A DNA stretch of 38,669 bases, taken from contig JAFGSI010000072.1 in assembly GCA_016934715.1 (NCBI GenBank), positions 1 through 38,669 on the forward strand, given 5' to 3'. Below the pieces are notes generated by a model, which did no database searches, had not been told where the DNA came from, and saw nothing but the letters and a program-made list of their open reading frames with translations. This DNA comes from Anaerolineales bacterium (GTDB lineage: Bacteria > Chloroflexota > Anaerolineae > Anaerolineales > Villigracilaceae). Position numbers and translations under genes: made by a program. Positions 1 to 7,917 of this stretch are shown here, in pieces (position 1 is the first letter of the stretch; every line of letters starts with the position of its first letter).

Positions 1-172
1 CGGGTATTGCTGTTTGCTGTTTCGTGCGAAAATCTCCGCACGCGCTGAAACGGCCGCCTTCAGGGAGCAAAACCAAATCTCGGGTTCAATCACGAACACG
101 GTGCTCTGTAGAAGACGGTAAAGCGAGTAAAATATAACCCTTCGCGTTCTTCATTCCCCGCGGTCTATTTCT
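1..172. other. Upstream region without a recognisable gene
   Basis: No convincing coding frame is visible. An imperfect stem-loop can form at 19-51: GTTTCGTGCG against CGCAC and GAAAC, with a 5-nt bulge. AT-rich -10-like boxes lie at 128-133 (TAAAAT) and 133-138 (TATAAC), and either could drive mutS2. No good -35 box is seen, and mutS2 has no clear Shine-Dalgarno sequence. Confidence 0.35.
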
Positions 173-2602
173 ATGGATGCCAAAACACTTCACGTTCTCG
201 ATTACCCCAAGATCCTCGAGCGCCTGGCCGGTTTCTGTGACTTTTCGGCCTCGGCCGAACTGGCTCTGGCCCTGACGCCGACCGGCGACTACGACGCTGC
301 CCTCGAATACCTGGCTGAGACGAGCGAGGCACGCAAGCTGCTCTCGATCAACGACCTGACCATCGGCGGTGCCCACGATATTCGTGAGCAGGTCGAACTG
401 GCCGCCCGCGGCGGCGTGCTCGAGCCGCAGGAGTTGCTCGATGTGCAGAATACGCTCGTCGCCTGCGGGCGTCTGCGCCGGACGCTGGAGAGGTCGGCCG
501 ACGAACATCCACATCTCGTCGAGATTGCCCTGCGCCTGCCGGCCTCGCCCGGATTGGTCGAGGCCATCGCCCGCTGCATCGCTGACAACGGCGAGGTGCT
601 CGACTCGGCCTCGCCCAAGCTGTCCGACCTGCGCCGCCAGGTGCGCATCACCCACGATCGACTGATGACCCGCCTGCAGAAGTACCTCACCGACTCGTCG
701 ACCGCTGCCAAGCTGCAGGATGCGGTCATCACCCAGCGTGACGGGCGCTACGTCATCCCGCTGCGGGCCGAGTTCAAGGGCCAGGTCAAATCGATCATTC
801 ACGACCAATCGTCCACCGGAGCGACGCTGTTCGTCGAACCCCTGGCGGTGGTTGAAATGAACAATGCCTTTCGCGAAGCCCAGCTCGCCGAGCGCGACGA
901 AGTCCGGCGCATCCTGGCCGAACTCTCCGACCAGGTCGGGGAACTGGCCCCCGAGATCAGCCCCGGCATCGCCGCCCTGGCCCAGCTGGACCTGGCCTTT
1001 GCCAAGGCCAAGTATGCCGACGAGATCCGGGCCAACGAGCCGGTCCTGCACCCGACCGCAGGCCGTCGGCCGCGGGCAGAAGCCGACCAGAGTCCAGGGA
1101 CTGCCATCATCCGGCTGCTCCACGCCCGTCACCCGCTGCTCGATCCGGAAACCGTCGTCCCGATCGAGGTCGACCCGACTCCCGGGACGTTCGCGGTGGT
1201 GATTACTGGCCCCAACACCGGCGGCAAGACCGTCTCGCTCAAGACAGTCGGACTGCTGGCGGCCATGGCCCAGAGCGGACTGCATATCCCGGCCCAGTCG
1301 GGCTCGGAACTGCCCTGCTTTGAAACCATCTTTGCTGACATCGGCGACGAGCAGTCGATCGAGCAATCCCTGAGCACCTTCTCGGGTCACATCACCAATA
1401 TCATCGGGATCCTGAAGAAGGCCGACCGGCGGTCACTGGTCATCCTGGACGAACTCGGCGCCGGCACCGACCCGGCCGAGGGTGCGGCCCTGGCGCGGTC
1501 CATCCTGAACGAATTGCTCGGGCGCGGCGTGACAACCTTCGTCGCCACCCACTACCCCGAACTGAAATCCTTTGCCCATACCACCAGCGGCGTAGTCAAC
1601 GCCTCGCTGGAATTCAACCTCCAGACCCTGCGCCCGACCTACAAACTAACCCTCGGCCTGCCCGGCCGCTCGAACGCCCTGGCGATCGCCCAGCGCCTGG
1701 GCCTGCCGCAGGCGATCATCGAGGCCGCCCGCGCAGACGTGAACCCCGACGAACTGCGCACCGACAAACTGATCGGCGACATCACCCGCCAGCGCAACCA
1801 GGCCCACAAGGAACGCCAGAAGGCCGAGAAATCCCGCAGCGAGGCCCGTCGATTGGAGCGCGAACTGAGCGATCGCTTGGACAAGATCGAGGACGAACGC
1901 CAGGTCGAACTGGCCAAAGCCCGCGCGGAGGGCGAACTGGAAGTCGAAGTCCTCAAGACCCAGATCGAAGCCCTGAAGAAAGACCTGAAGCAGGCCCGCC
2001 AGCCGCTCGACGCCCTCAAGGCGATCGAGGAAAAGGTGGAGTCCCTGCAGGAGCAGGTGGAGGCACCGGTCAAAAAGAGAAAAACCAAAAATGAAAAGAC
2101 GCTGTTCACAATCCGGGGTCCGCTGGCCGTCGGCGAGAAGGTGATCCTGCGCACGCTCGGGACCCAGGGCCTGATCACCGCCCTCGACGAGGACCAGGCC
2201 GAGGTTCAGGCCGGGGCGCTGCGGATGCGGGTCAAACTGGAAGATCTACGCAGGAAGGCCGATGAGCAAGAACCGGAAGAACAAAAAACAAAAAGGCAAA
2301 AGGATGCGACCCCGGTCCATGGTGGACCGTCTTCCGTCAACCTGGCCGCCTCGCCGGGCATGGAACTCGACCTGCGCGGCCAGAACTCTGAGGATGCCCT
2401 CGACAGGCTCGAGGATTACCTCGACCGGGCCTTCCTGGCCGGAATGCCCTTCGTGCGCATCATCCACGGCAAAGGAACCGGAAAACTGCGCCAGGTGGTC
2501 CGTGAAACGCTCCACGGCCACCCACATGTGACCTCCTTCGAGGAAGGCGGCGACAAGGAGGGCGGCGCAGGCGTCACGGTGGCGAAGATTGCCTCCGGGT
2601 GA
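173..2602 (+). CDS. mutS2: Endonuclease MutS2
   Basis: This is a MutS-family ATPase with a C-terminal Smr nuclease domain. Family members act on recombination intermediates and, in Bacillus, on collided ribosomes. At 809 aa it has the usual family length. The Walker A motif GPNTGGKT lies near residues 346-353, Walker B (VILDELGAGTDPAEGAAL) near 421-440, and a charged coiled coil spans about 530-650. The Smr domain occupies about 728-806, with the LDLRGQ motif near 730 and HGKGTG near 764, so both catalytic hallmarks are intact. The start ATG gives the family-typical N-terminus (KTLHVLDYPKILERL). No ribosome-binding site is obvious ahead of it. The next gene has its own promoter. The assignment is secure. 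Confidence 0.97.
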   Translation: MDAKTLHVLDYPKILERLAGFCDFSASAELALALTPTGDYDAALEYLAETSEARKLLSINDLTIGGAHDIREQVELAARGGVLEPQELLDVQNTLVACGRLRRTLERSADEHPHLVEIALRLPASPGLVEAIARCIADNGEVLDSASPKLSDLRRQVRITHDRLMTRLQKYLTDSSTAAKLQDAVITQRDGRYVIPLRAEFKGQVKSIIHDQSSTGATLFVEPLAVVEMNNAFREAQLAERDEVRRILAELSDQVGELAPEISPGIAALAQLDLAFAKAKYADEIRANEPVLHPTAGRRPRAEADQSPGTAIIRLLHARHPLLDPETVVPIEVDPTPGTFAVVITGPNTGGKTVSLKTVGLLAAMAQSGLHIPAQSGSELPCFETIFADIGDEQSIEQSLSTFSGHITNIIGILKKADRRSLVILDELGAGTDPAEGAALARSILNELLGRGVTTFVATHYPELKSFAHTTSGVVNASLEFNLQTLRPTYKLTLGLPGRSNALAIAQRLGLPQAIIEAARADVNPDELRTDKLIGDITRQRNQAHKERQKAEKSRSEARRLERELSDRLDKIEDERQVELAKARAEGELEVEVLKTQIEALKKDLKQARQPLDALKAIEEKVESLQEQVEAPVKKRKTKNEKTLFTIRGPLAVGEKVILRTLGTQGLITALDEDQAEVQAGALRMRVKLEDLRRKADEQEPEEQKTKRQKDATPVHGGPSSVNLAASPGMELDLRGQNSEDALDRLEDYLDRAFLAGMPFVRIIHGKGTGKLRQVVRETLHGHPHVTSFEEGGDKEGGAGVTVAKIASG

Positions 2603-2608
2603 TTTTTC

Positions 2609-2617
2609 TGGTATAGT
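2609..2617 (+). promoter_or_regulatory. Extended -10 promoter of the 80-aa gene
   Basis: TGG followed by TATAGT (2612-2617) forms an extended -10 element just after the mutS2 stop. A GGGAGG ribosome-binding site lies at 2629-2634, 7 nt before the ATG at 2642. The small gene may therefore be expressed apart from mutS2. Confidence 0.5.
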
Positions 2618-2641
2618 GGCGAAAATCCGGGAGGCCGCCGA

Positions 2642-2884
2642 ATGTCGCTTGACGCTGCCATCAATGACCTGAAAGACAAGATCACCGCCGCCGGCAAGAC
2701 GGCCGCTGTGAAAGTTGTCAAGATGTCGGCCGAGGAGGCGCGCATCAGCGTCTTCGCCACGGCCGCCGAGATGCAAGCGATCCGCGACGCCACCTTCCAG
2801 CCAGTGCTGGACTACCTGACCAGCGACGGCCTGGACATCCAGGTGCTGGTCTATGACCGGGACAATCCACCCGAAATCGGTTGA
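2642..2884 (+). CDS. Small hypothetical protein, 80 aa
   Basis: I do not recognise this family. It is an 80-aa soluble protein with a helical N-terminal half (DAAINDLKDKITAAGK) and an alternating strand/helix pattern ending in an acidic tail. There is no signal peptide, membrane segment or metal-binding motif. The coding case is good: GGGAGG sits 7 nt before the ATG, an extended -10 box lies upstream, codon use matches the neighbours, and a strong terminator follows the stop. It follows mutS2 by 39 nt but probably has its own transcript. Confidence 0.7.
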   Translation: MSLDAAINDLKDKITAAGKTAAVKVVKMSAEEARISVFATAAEMQAIRDATFQPVLDYLTSDGLDIQVLVYDRDNPPEIG

Positions 2885-2889
2885 GACGA

Positions 2890-2926
2890 AAGGCCGGGTT
2901 CCTGGCTGGAACCCGGCCTTCTTTTA
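2890..2926. terminator. Bidirectional rho-independent terminator
   Basis: A 13-bp stem (2890-2902 with 2908-2920) has a 5-nt loop and is followed on the + strand by CTTTTATC. It sits between the convergent ends of the 80-aa gene and the SGNH-like gene, and it overlaps the latter's stop region. Confidence 0.85.
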
Positions 2927-3892
2927 TCGCCCCGTCACCGCCCGCCAGACGGTGTCGAGCGCCTGCAGGCCGGTGAAACGTTGCAGCTGGAGGGCCTCAT
3001 CGGTCAGGTAGATGTCGCCCTGCAGGGGTCGGTCGCCGCGGGTGTACAGGCCGCCATTGGGTAAACTCTGGACCGCAGCCCAGAAGTTCCACAACGGCAG
3101 ATCGTACTCCTCCGCCAGGAGGGCATAGTCGCGGTTGACGCGCTCGTCCAGTTCGCGATTGTCGGCCTTGGCCACCAGGATCGGCACCACCCCCTCGGCC
3201 AGCAACTGGTCGATGATCTGGCGCAGGTAGGTGATATTGCGCGACTCGTAGTGCGTCCCGACGTGGATGAAGACGAAGGACGGGTTGTGGAGGCGCAGTT
3301 CGCAGGCCACGGGGGATTCGGCGAAGGAACAACCGTACATCCCCTGGTGCCACTCGTTCCACAGCAGCGCCCCGGCCGTCGTCCCACCGCGGACCGTCGG
3401 GCTATCCCGGTCAAATGAGCCGGCGAACCAACCGGCGGTTTCCTGCAGGTGCTCGGGCAGGGCCGCCACGGCACCGGGGTCGCTATCGTAGACTCCCCAG
3501 AAGGCCTCCGATTCCGATTGGCAGTCGCCGAAGACCGAGAAGGCGTGCGGGTCGTTGCCCAGCCGCTGACCAAGTGCGTAGATCTCGCTGACGCCGGCTG
3601 CAACCACTGGAAGCACCGGCCAGTTCTTCCAGTCCTCAGGATCCAGGTTAATGTGGACCGGGAACGGGGTGAGCGAGACAGTTGCTTGCAGCCCGGCCTG
3701 GATCGCCAGCACCGGGGTGGCAGTCTGCGTGGGAGGCGGATAATCAAGGCCAGGGGTGAAGGTCGCGAAGATCACCGTCGCCGGGGCCGGGGTCGGGGGC
3801 GTCGGGGATGGCGAGAGCGGCGCGGAGAACGCACAAAAAAAGAACAGGGGGAAAACGAAGAATAGTTCGAACGGAGGGCGGCGAAGAGGCAT
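2924..3892 (-). CDS. Secreted SGNH/GDSL-hydrolase-like protein
   Basis: This 322-aa exported protein has a short basic N-terminus, a hydrophobic segment (FELFFVFPLFFFCAF) and then a Pro/Thr-rich linker to about residue 50, so it is likely anchored or secreted. The body has SGNH-like order: FGDCQSES where the GDS nucleophile block normally lies, a later HVGTHYESRN block, and a C-terminal LQALDTVW helix. The usual Ser is replaced by Cys (GDC), and I see no canonical C-terminal DxxH pair, so catalytic competence is doubtful. The ATG is preceded at 6 nt by TAGAAT with no Shine-Dalgarno, suggesting a leaderless start. It converges on the 80-aa gene. Family assignment is moderate; the substrate is unknown. 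Confidence 0.6.
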   Translation of the reverse strand: MPLRRPPFELFFVFPLFFFCAFSAPLSPSPTPPTPAPATVIFATFTPGLDYPPPTQTATPVLAIQAGLQATVSLTPFPVHINLDPEDWKNWPVLPVVAAGVSEIYALGQRLGNDPHAFSVFGDCQSESEAFWGVYDSDPGAVAALPEHLQETAGWFAGSFDRDSPTVRGGTTAGALLWNEWHQGMYGCSFAESPVACELRLHNPSFVFIHVGTHYESRNITYLRQIIDQLLAEGVVPILVAKADNRELDERVNRDYALLAEEYDLPLWNFWAAVQSLPNGGLYTRGDRPLQGDIYLTDEALQLQRFTGLQALDTVWRAVTGR

Positions 3893-3898
3893 GGGCCG

Positions 3899-3904
3899 AT
3901 TCTA
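3899..3904 (-). promoter_or_regulatory. -10 box of the SGNH-like gene, leaderless type
   Basis: Read on the minus strand, TAGAAT ends 6 nt before the ATG at 3892, so transcription should begin at or next to the start codon. A GGTTGA/TTGAGT -35-like sequence lies 14-16 nt upstream. Confidence 0.5.
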
Positions 3905-3947
3905 ATTGATTTTTTAAAACTCAACCCGCCGGGGCGCTAAAATGGGG

Positions 3948-3953
3948 TATAAT
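3948..3953 (+). promoter_or_regulatory. -10 box of the thr leader transcript
   Basis: A consensus TATAAT with no good -35 at 17 bp. It places the transcript start near 3960, giving a leader of about 160 nt before thrC. It lies back to back with the SGNH-gene promoter. Confidence 0.6.
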
Positions 3954-3974
3954 GCGGCCCTTAAGGCGTCCGAT

Positions 3975-4040
3975 ATGTCTATACAGCCACCCGCAAACGA
4001 CCAGCGCACGACCACCACCACTCCCTGTCTCCCCACGTGA
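3975..4040 (+). CDS. thrL: Threonine-rich leader peptide (attenuation)
   Basis: An ATG-to-TGA frame encodes a 21-residue peptide with five consecutive threonines (residues 12-16; codons ACG, ACC, ACC, ACC, ACT) and a sixth Thr as the last residue. AAGG at 3963-3966 lies 8 nt before the ATG as a weak ribosome-binding site. The frame sits between a TATAAT box and an intrinsic terminator, directly upstream of the threonine biosynthesis genes thrC and thrB. This is the layout of classical amino-acid attenuators such as enterobacterial thrL. Function is inferred from layout; the symbol is used by analogy. Confidence 0.75.
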   Translation: MSIQPPANDQRTTTTTPCLPT

Positions 4041-4048
4041 GTGGACAG
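4025..4048 (+). promoter_or_regulatory. Possible pause hairpin of the thr attenuator
   Basis: CTGT (4025-4028) plus CCAC (4033-4036) pairs with GTGG (4041-4044) plus ACAG (4045-4048), with a 4-nt bulge on one side. It overlaps the end of the leader peptide, where a ribosome would block it. Its 3' arm region (4040-4046) can alternatively pair with 4083-4089, inside the terminator loop, a possible antiterminator contact. The alternative pairing is my reading by eye. Confidence 0.45.
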
Positions 4049-4074
4049 CCGGTCATACCTGATGCCAGCCCAGG

Positions 4075-4108
4075 CTCCCGAAGTCCGCTCCCTTCGGGAG
4101 TTTTCTTT
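4075..4108 (+). terminator. Attenuator terminator before thrC
   Basis: CTCCCGAA (4075-4082) and TTCGGGAG (4093-4100) form a perfect 8-bp stem, followed at once by TTTTCTTT. It lies between the leader peptide and the thrC ribosome-binding site (GGAGG, 4111-4115), so it must be read through for thrC expression. Confidence 0.8.
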
Positions 4109-4118
4109 CAGGAGGAAC

Positions 4119-5177
4119 ATGATCCCCTACCAAGGAGTCCTGCAGCGTTTCAGCTCCCTGCTCGACCTGCCGGAACACGCCCGCCCGGTCAGCCTGTTGG
4201 AAGGCGACACCCCGCTGATCCCGGCCGCCAGCCTGGCTCGGGAATTGGGCGGTGGTTTCGAGTTATTCATTAAGTATGAGGGCCTGAACCCGACCGGCTC
4301 GTTCAAAGACCGCGGCATGACCGCAGCCGTCAGCGAAGCCCTCGGACGGGGCGCCAGCGCCGTCATCTGTGCCTCGACCGGCAACACGGCTGCCTCGGCC
4401 GCCGCCTACGCTGCCCGGGCCGGGATGCGTTCGGTCGTGCTCATTCCACAGGGCAAGGTGGCGACCGGCAAACTGGCCGGGGCCCTGGCCTACGGAGCCC
4501 GGGTCGTCCAGGTCAATGGCTCGTTCGACGACGCCCTGACGATGGTCATAGAGATGAGCAACAAACACCCGCTCTGCCTGGTCAATTCGATCAACCCCTA
4601 CCGCATCGAGGGCCAGAAGAGCGCCGCCTTCGAGGTCTGCGATACCCTGGAGACGGCCCCCGACTGGTTGTGCCTGCCGGTCGGCAACGCCGGCAATATC
4701 ACCGCCTGCTGGGCCGGTTTCAAGCAGTATGAGACCCTGAAATCCAGCGGACTGCCGCAGCTACTGGGTGTCCAGGCCGAGGGAGCCGCCCCGCTGGTGC
4801 TCGGCCACCCGGTAGAGCATCCCGAGACGGTCGCCACAGCGATCCGGATCGGCAAGCCGGCGCGCGGTGAACAGGCCCTGCAGGCTGCCGAAGAGTCTGG
4901 CGGGCGGATCATCGCCGTCAGCGACGCGGCGATCCTGAAGATGCAGCAGGCCCTGGCCCGCCTGGAGGGCATCTGGGTCGAACCGGCCTCGGCTGCCGGG
5001 CTGGCCGGGCTGGCCGATGAACTGTCCGCCGGGCGCTTCGATGCCAGGGGCAAACGGATCGTGGCCATCTGCACCGGTCACGGTATGAAAGATCCCGACA
5101 TCATCACCCAGGATTTCACCTGCCCCACGGTCGTCCCGCCGCGGCTGGACGCGCTCGAGGAGGTATTGCTACGATGA
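4119..5177 (+). CDS. thrC: Threonine synthase
   Basis: This PLP enzyme converts O-phosphohomoserine to threonine in the cytoplasm. The protein is 352 aa, the short form of the family. The PLP lysine is K63 in NPTGSFKDRG. The ASTGNTAASAAAYAARAG segment that binds the cofactor phosphate follows, and CTGHGMKDP lies near the C-terminus. I choose the ATG at 4119 because GGAGG (4111-4115) precedes it and the sequence starts with the family-typical YQGVLQRF. An in-frame GTG at 4041 would run through the terminator hairpin and is rejected. The gene overlaps thrB by 4 nt (ATGA). It is probably regulated by the threonine attenuator upstream. Confidence 0.96.
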   Translation: MIPYQGVLQRFSSLLDLPEHARPVSLLEGDTPLIPAASLARELGGGFELFIKYEGLNPTGSFKDRGMTAAVSEALGRGASAVICASTGNTAASAAAYAARAGMRSVVLIPQGKVATGKLAGALAYGARVVQVNGSFDDALTMVIEMSNKHPLCLVNSINPYRIEGQKSAAFEVCDTLETAPDWLCLPVGNAGNITACWAGFKQYETLKSSGLPQLLGVQAEGAAPLVLGHPVEHPETVATAIRIGKPARGEQALQAAEESGGRIIAVSDAAILKMQQALARLEGIWVEPASAAGLAGLADELSAGRFDARGKRIVAICTGHGMKDPDIITQDFTCPTVVPPRLDALEEVLLR

Positions 5178-6136
5178 AAGCGATCCATATACGCGTCCCG
5201 GCAACGACCGCCAACCTGGGTCCCGGCTTCGACGCCCTGGGCCTGGCCCTCGACCTGTGGAATGAAGCCGTCTTCCTCCAGACCGAGGACGCCCACACCA
5301 CCCTGACCGTCTCCGGCGAAGGGGAAGGATCCCTGCCCGCGGATGAGCAAAATGCGATCGCCGGCGCAGTGTGCCAGTTGTTCGATCTGGTCGGCAAGGC
5401 CCCCCGCGGGCTGGTCATCCACTGCCTCAACCGCATCCCGCTCATGTCAGGGCTGGGGTCCAGTTCGGCGGCTCTGCTGACCGGCCTGCTGGGCGCCAAC
5501 ACCCTGCTGGGCAACCCCTTCTCCCACGAGGAGATCCTGACCCTGGCGACCCAGACCGAGGGCCACCCCGACAATGTCGTCCCGGCCATGCTGGGCGGGC
5601 TGGTGGCCTCGGCGATGTGCGACGGCCGGGTGGTCACGCGTAAACTGCTGGTCGCCCCCACGGCGATCACGGTCGTGCTGCCCGATTTCTACTTTCCCAC
5701 CAGGAATGCCCGCGAGATCCTGCCCGACTACGTCCGGCGTGAGGAGGCCATCTTCAACCTGAGCCGGGCCGTGCTGGTCATCAAAGCCCTCGAAATGGGT
5801 GATCTGGCGCTGCTTGGTGAGATCATGGAGGATTCCCTGCACCAGCCCTACCGCCTGCCCTTGATCCCGGGAGCCCAGGAGGCCATCCGGGCAGGGCGCG
5901 CGGCTGGGGCCAGCGCGGTGGTGCTTTCGGGCGCCGGCCCCAGCCTGATCGCCTTTTCCGGGCAGCCGGCGGACACAGGCATCGGCTCTGCCATGCAACA
6001 GGCTTTCGAAGCCGCCGGCCTGGAGGCGCGCGTGTTCCCGTTGAACATCAGCCAGAGCGGCGCCAGCGTTCTCGAAAAAGAAACTGCTGGAAAGGCTGCC
6101 GGTCTCTTGCCAGCGGAGGCATTTTTTGCGCGATAA
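5174..6136 (+). CDS. thrB: Homoserine kinase
   Basis: This GHMP kinase makes O-phosphohomoserine, the substrate of ThrC. It is 320 aa. The N-terminus VPATTANLGPGFDALGLALD is typical, the phosphate-binding loop GLGSSSA is at residues 93-99 and a C-terminal LSGAGPSLIAF motif is present. Its start overlaps the thrC stop (ATGA), so translation is coupled and both steps share the attenuator. No homoserine dehydrogenase or aspartokinase gene is seen in the window. Confidence 0.96.
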   Translation: MKAIHIRVPATTANLGPGFDALGLALDLWNEAVFLQTEDAHTTLTVSGEGEGSLPADEQNAIAGAVCQLFDLVGKAPRGLVIHCLNRIPLMSGLGSSSAALLTGLLGANTLLGNPFSHEEILTLATQTEGHPDNVVPAMLGGLVASAMCDGRVVTRKLLVAPTAITVVLPDFYFPTRNAREILPDYVRREEAIFNLSRAVLVIKALEMGDLALLGEIMEDSLHQPYRLPLIPGAQEAIRAGRAAGASAVVLSGAGPSLIAFSGQPADTGIGSAMQQAFEAAGLEARVFPLNISQSGASVLEKETAGKAAGLLPAEAFFAR

Positions 6137-6156
6137 TTGAGGACACAGGAGACCTC

Positions 6157-7026
6157 ATGCGCGCTCGACGAGCCCTGCTCTACATGCCCGGCGACGACCG
6201 GCACAAAATTGAAAAAGCCCTCACCCTGGGAGCGGACTGCATCTGCATGGACCTGGAGGATGGTGTCGCCCCCAGCCGCAAAGCGGCTGCCCGCCGGACC
6301 ATCGCGGCGGCTCTGGGCGAACTGGACTTCGGCCGATCTGAACGGCTGGCCCGCATCAACCCGGTCGGTTCGGGGCTGGAGGCAGACGATCTGGAAGCGG
6401 TCCTCCCGGCCCGCCCGGACGGGATCGTGATCCCCAAGGTGGAAACAGCCGAGCAGTTGGTCTGGGTCGGCGAACGGATCGAGGCCGCCGAGCTGGCCCA
6501 CGGCTGGCCGGTCAAGTCGATCCGGATCCTCGCCGATGTCGAAACCGCCAAAGGGATCCTGAACTTGAAGGAGATCGCCACCGCCCCGCGCCTGGAGGCC
6601 CTGATCTTCGGCGCTGAGGATCTGGCCGCCGATCTGGGTGCCGTGCGCACCCGGGAGGCCTGGGAGGTCTTTTATGCACGCAGCGCGGTCGTCATTGCCG
6701 CGGCGGCCTGCGGGCTGGGGGCCATTGACATGGTCTCAGTGGACTTCAAGAATCTGGAGGCCCTCCAGAACGAGGCAGCCTTTGGCGCCCGGATGGGATA
6801 CCTTGGCAAGCAGGTCATCCACCCGGCCCAGATCGGGCCGGTCCAGGAGGCCTTCACCCCCAACGAACCAGCCATTCTCCGCGCCCGCCAGATCATTGAG
6901 GCGTTTGCGGAGCACCAACGATCTGGCAGCGGCATCTTCACCATCGATGGCAGGATGATCGACCTGCCGCTGGTCAAGGCCGCCGAGAACGTCCTGGCTC
7001 GCGCTCAGGCGGCCGGAAAACTCTGA
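6157..7026 (+). CDS. CitE-like CoA-ester lyase (HpcH/HpaI family)
   Basis: This 289-aa TIM-barrel lyase belongs to the citrate lyase beta/malyl-CoA lyase group. It has LYMPGDDRHKIEKAL at the start, DLEDGV near 32-37 (metal and substrate site), the VETAKGI segment and the conserved FGAEDLAADLG motif. A C-terminal FTIDGRMIDLPLVKAA segment is typical of stand-alone CitE-like enzymes that cleave (S)-citramalyl-CoA or malyl-CoA. No citrate lyase alpha, gamma or accessory genes are nearby, so a citrate lyase complex is unlikely. AGGAGA lies just ahead of the ATG. It follows thrB by 20 nt, probably in the same transcript. The exact substrate is not determined by sequence. Confidence 0.85.
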   Translation: MRARRALLYMPGDDRHKIEKALTLGADCICMDLEDGVAPSRKAAARRTIAAALGELDFGRSERLARINPVGSGLEADDLEAVLPARPDGIVIPKVETAEQLVWVGERIEAAELAHGWPVKSIRILADVETAKGILNLKEIATAPRLEALIFGAEDLAADLGAVRTREAWEVFYARSAVVIAAAACGLGAIDMVSVDFKNLEALQNEAAFGARMGYLGKQVIHPAQIGPVQEAFTPNEPAILRARQIIEAFAEHQRSGSGIFTIDGRMIDLPLVKAAENVLARAQAAGKL

Positions 7027-7059
7027 TCCACCCAGACGACCCACAGGACCTGCCTCCAC

Positions 7060-7899
7060 TTGCTCCCCATCTTCTATGGAATTCTCTCCGCTCTCACCTG
7101 GGGGGCGGCCGACTTCTGCGGCGGGCTGGCCAGCCGCAAGGCAAACGCCAACCAGGTTGTGGTCTTCAGCGAGTTGACCGGGCTGCTTGCGATCCTGGTC
7201 CTCGCGCCCATCTTCGGCGCGCAGGCCCCCCCCTGGTCTGACCTGATCTGGTCGGCCGCCGCCGGGGCACTCGGCTGCACCGGGTTGGTGATCCTGTTCA
7301 AGGCCTTTTCCGACGGGCAGATGAGCACGACCGCCCCGGTCTCAGCCCTGGCCGCCGCAGCCCTGCCGCTCTTGGTCGGCCTGGTGCTTGAAGGACTGCC
7401 GGGCCTGCTCACGATCGGCGGATTCCTGCTGGCCCTGATCGCCATCTGGTTCATTCCGCAGGACAGTGACGAAAGGCCCTTCACCCGCCTGGCAGACCTG
7501 CGCCTGCCGCTGCTCTCGGGGATCTTCTTCGGCCTGTACTTCATCCTGATGGACAGGGGCACGCAGACGACCATCCTGTGGCCGATGGTGGCGTCGCGCT
7601 TCGGCGGGTCGTTGGTGATCACGCTCTACATGCTCGTCCGCCGCCTACCGCTCCTGCCGGGGCAGGCAGCCTGGCCGTTGATCCTGCTCAACGCCGCCCT
7701 CGATGTCGGCGGAAATGCCTTCTTCATCCTGGCGGCGCGCCTGGGGCGGATGGACGTGGCCGCCGTGATCAGTTCGCTCTACCCGGGCATGACCGTTTTC
7801 CTGGCCTGGCTGGTGTTGAAAGAACGTCTCGGCCGCCGCCAGCTGGTGGGGGTTCTGGCGGCGATCGGTGCCATCACCCTGATGACCCTCCCGGGTTAA
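7060..7899 (+). CDS. EamA/DMT-family transporter
   Basis: This 279-aa polytopic membrane protein has about ten hydrophobic helices arranged as two EamA repeats. The start is GILSALTWGAADFCGGLASRK, and the second half closes with VISSLYPGMTVFLAWLVLKERLGRRQLVGVLAAIGAI, the standard end of the DMT fold. The substrate cannot be read from sequence; relatives export metabolites or amino acids. The start codon is TTG with a weak AGGA upstream. It is in line with the thr genes (33-nt gap) and 18 nt ahead of the lipid kinase. A threonine or homoserine exporter is possible from context only. Confidence 0.85.
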   Translation: MLPIFYGILSALTWGAADFCGGLASRKANANQVVVFSELTGLLAILVLAPIFGAQAPPWSDLIWSAAAGALGCTGLVILFKAFSDGQMSTTAPVSALAAAALPLLVGLVLEGLPGLLTIGGFLLALIAIWFIPQDSDERPFTRLADLRLPLLSGIFFGLYFILMDRGTQTTILWPMVASRFGGSLVITLYMLVRRLPLLPGQAAWPLILLNAALDVGGNAFFILAARLGRMDVAAVISSLYPGMTVFLAWLVLKERLGRRQLVGVLAAIGAITLMTLPG

Positions 7900-7917
7900 T
7901 ACAAACAGGAGAACTCT

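Noticed and set aside
86-1390. Long minus-strand open frame antisense to mutS2
   Set aside because: Its sequence is low-complexity Gly/Arg/Gln-rich with no motif, as expected opposite a GC-rich gene. mutS2 is certain.
4041-4118. GTG at 4041 as thrC start
   Set aside because: It would put the attenuator terminator inside the coding region and add 26 residues without family similarity. GGAGG points to 4119.
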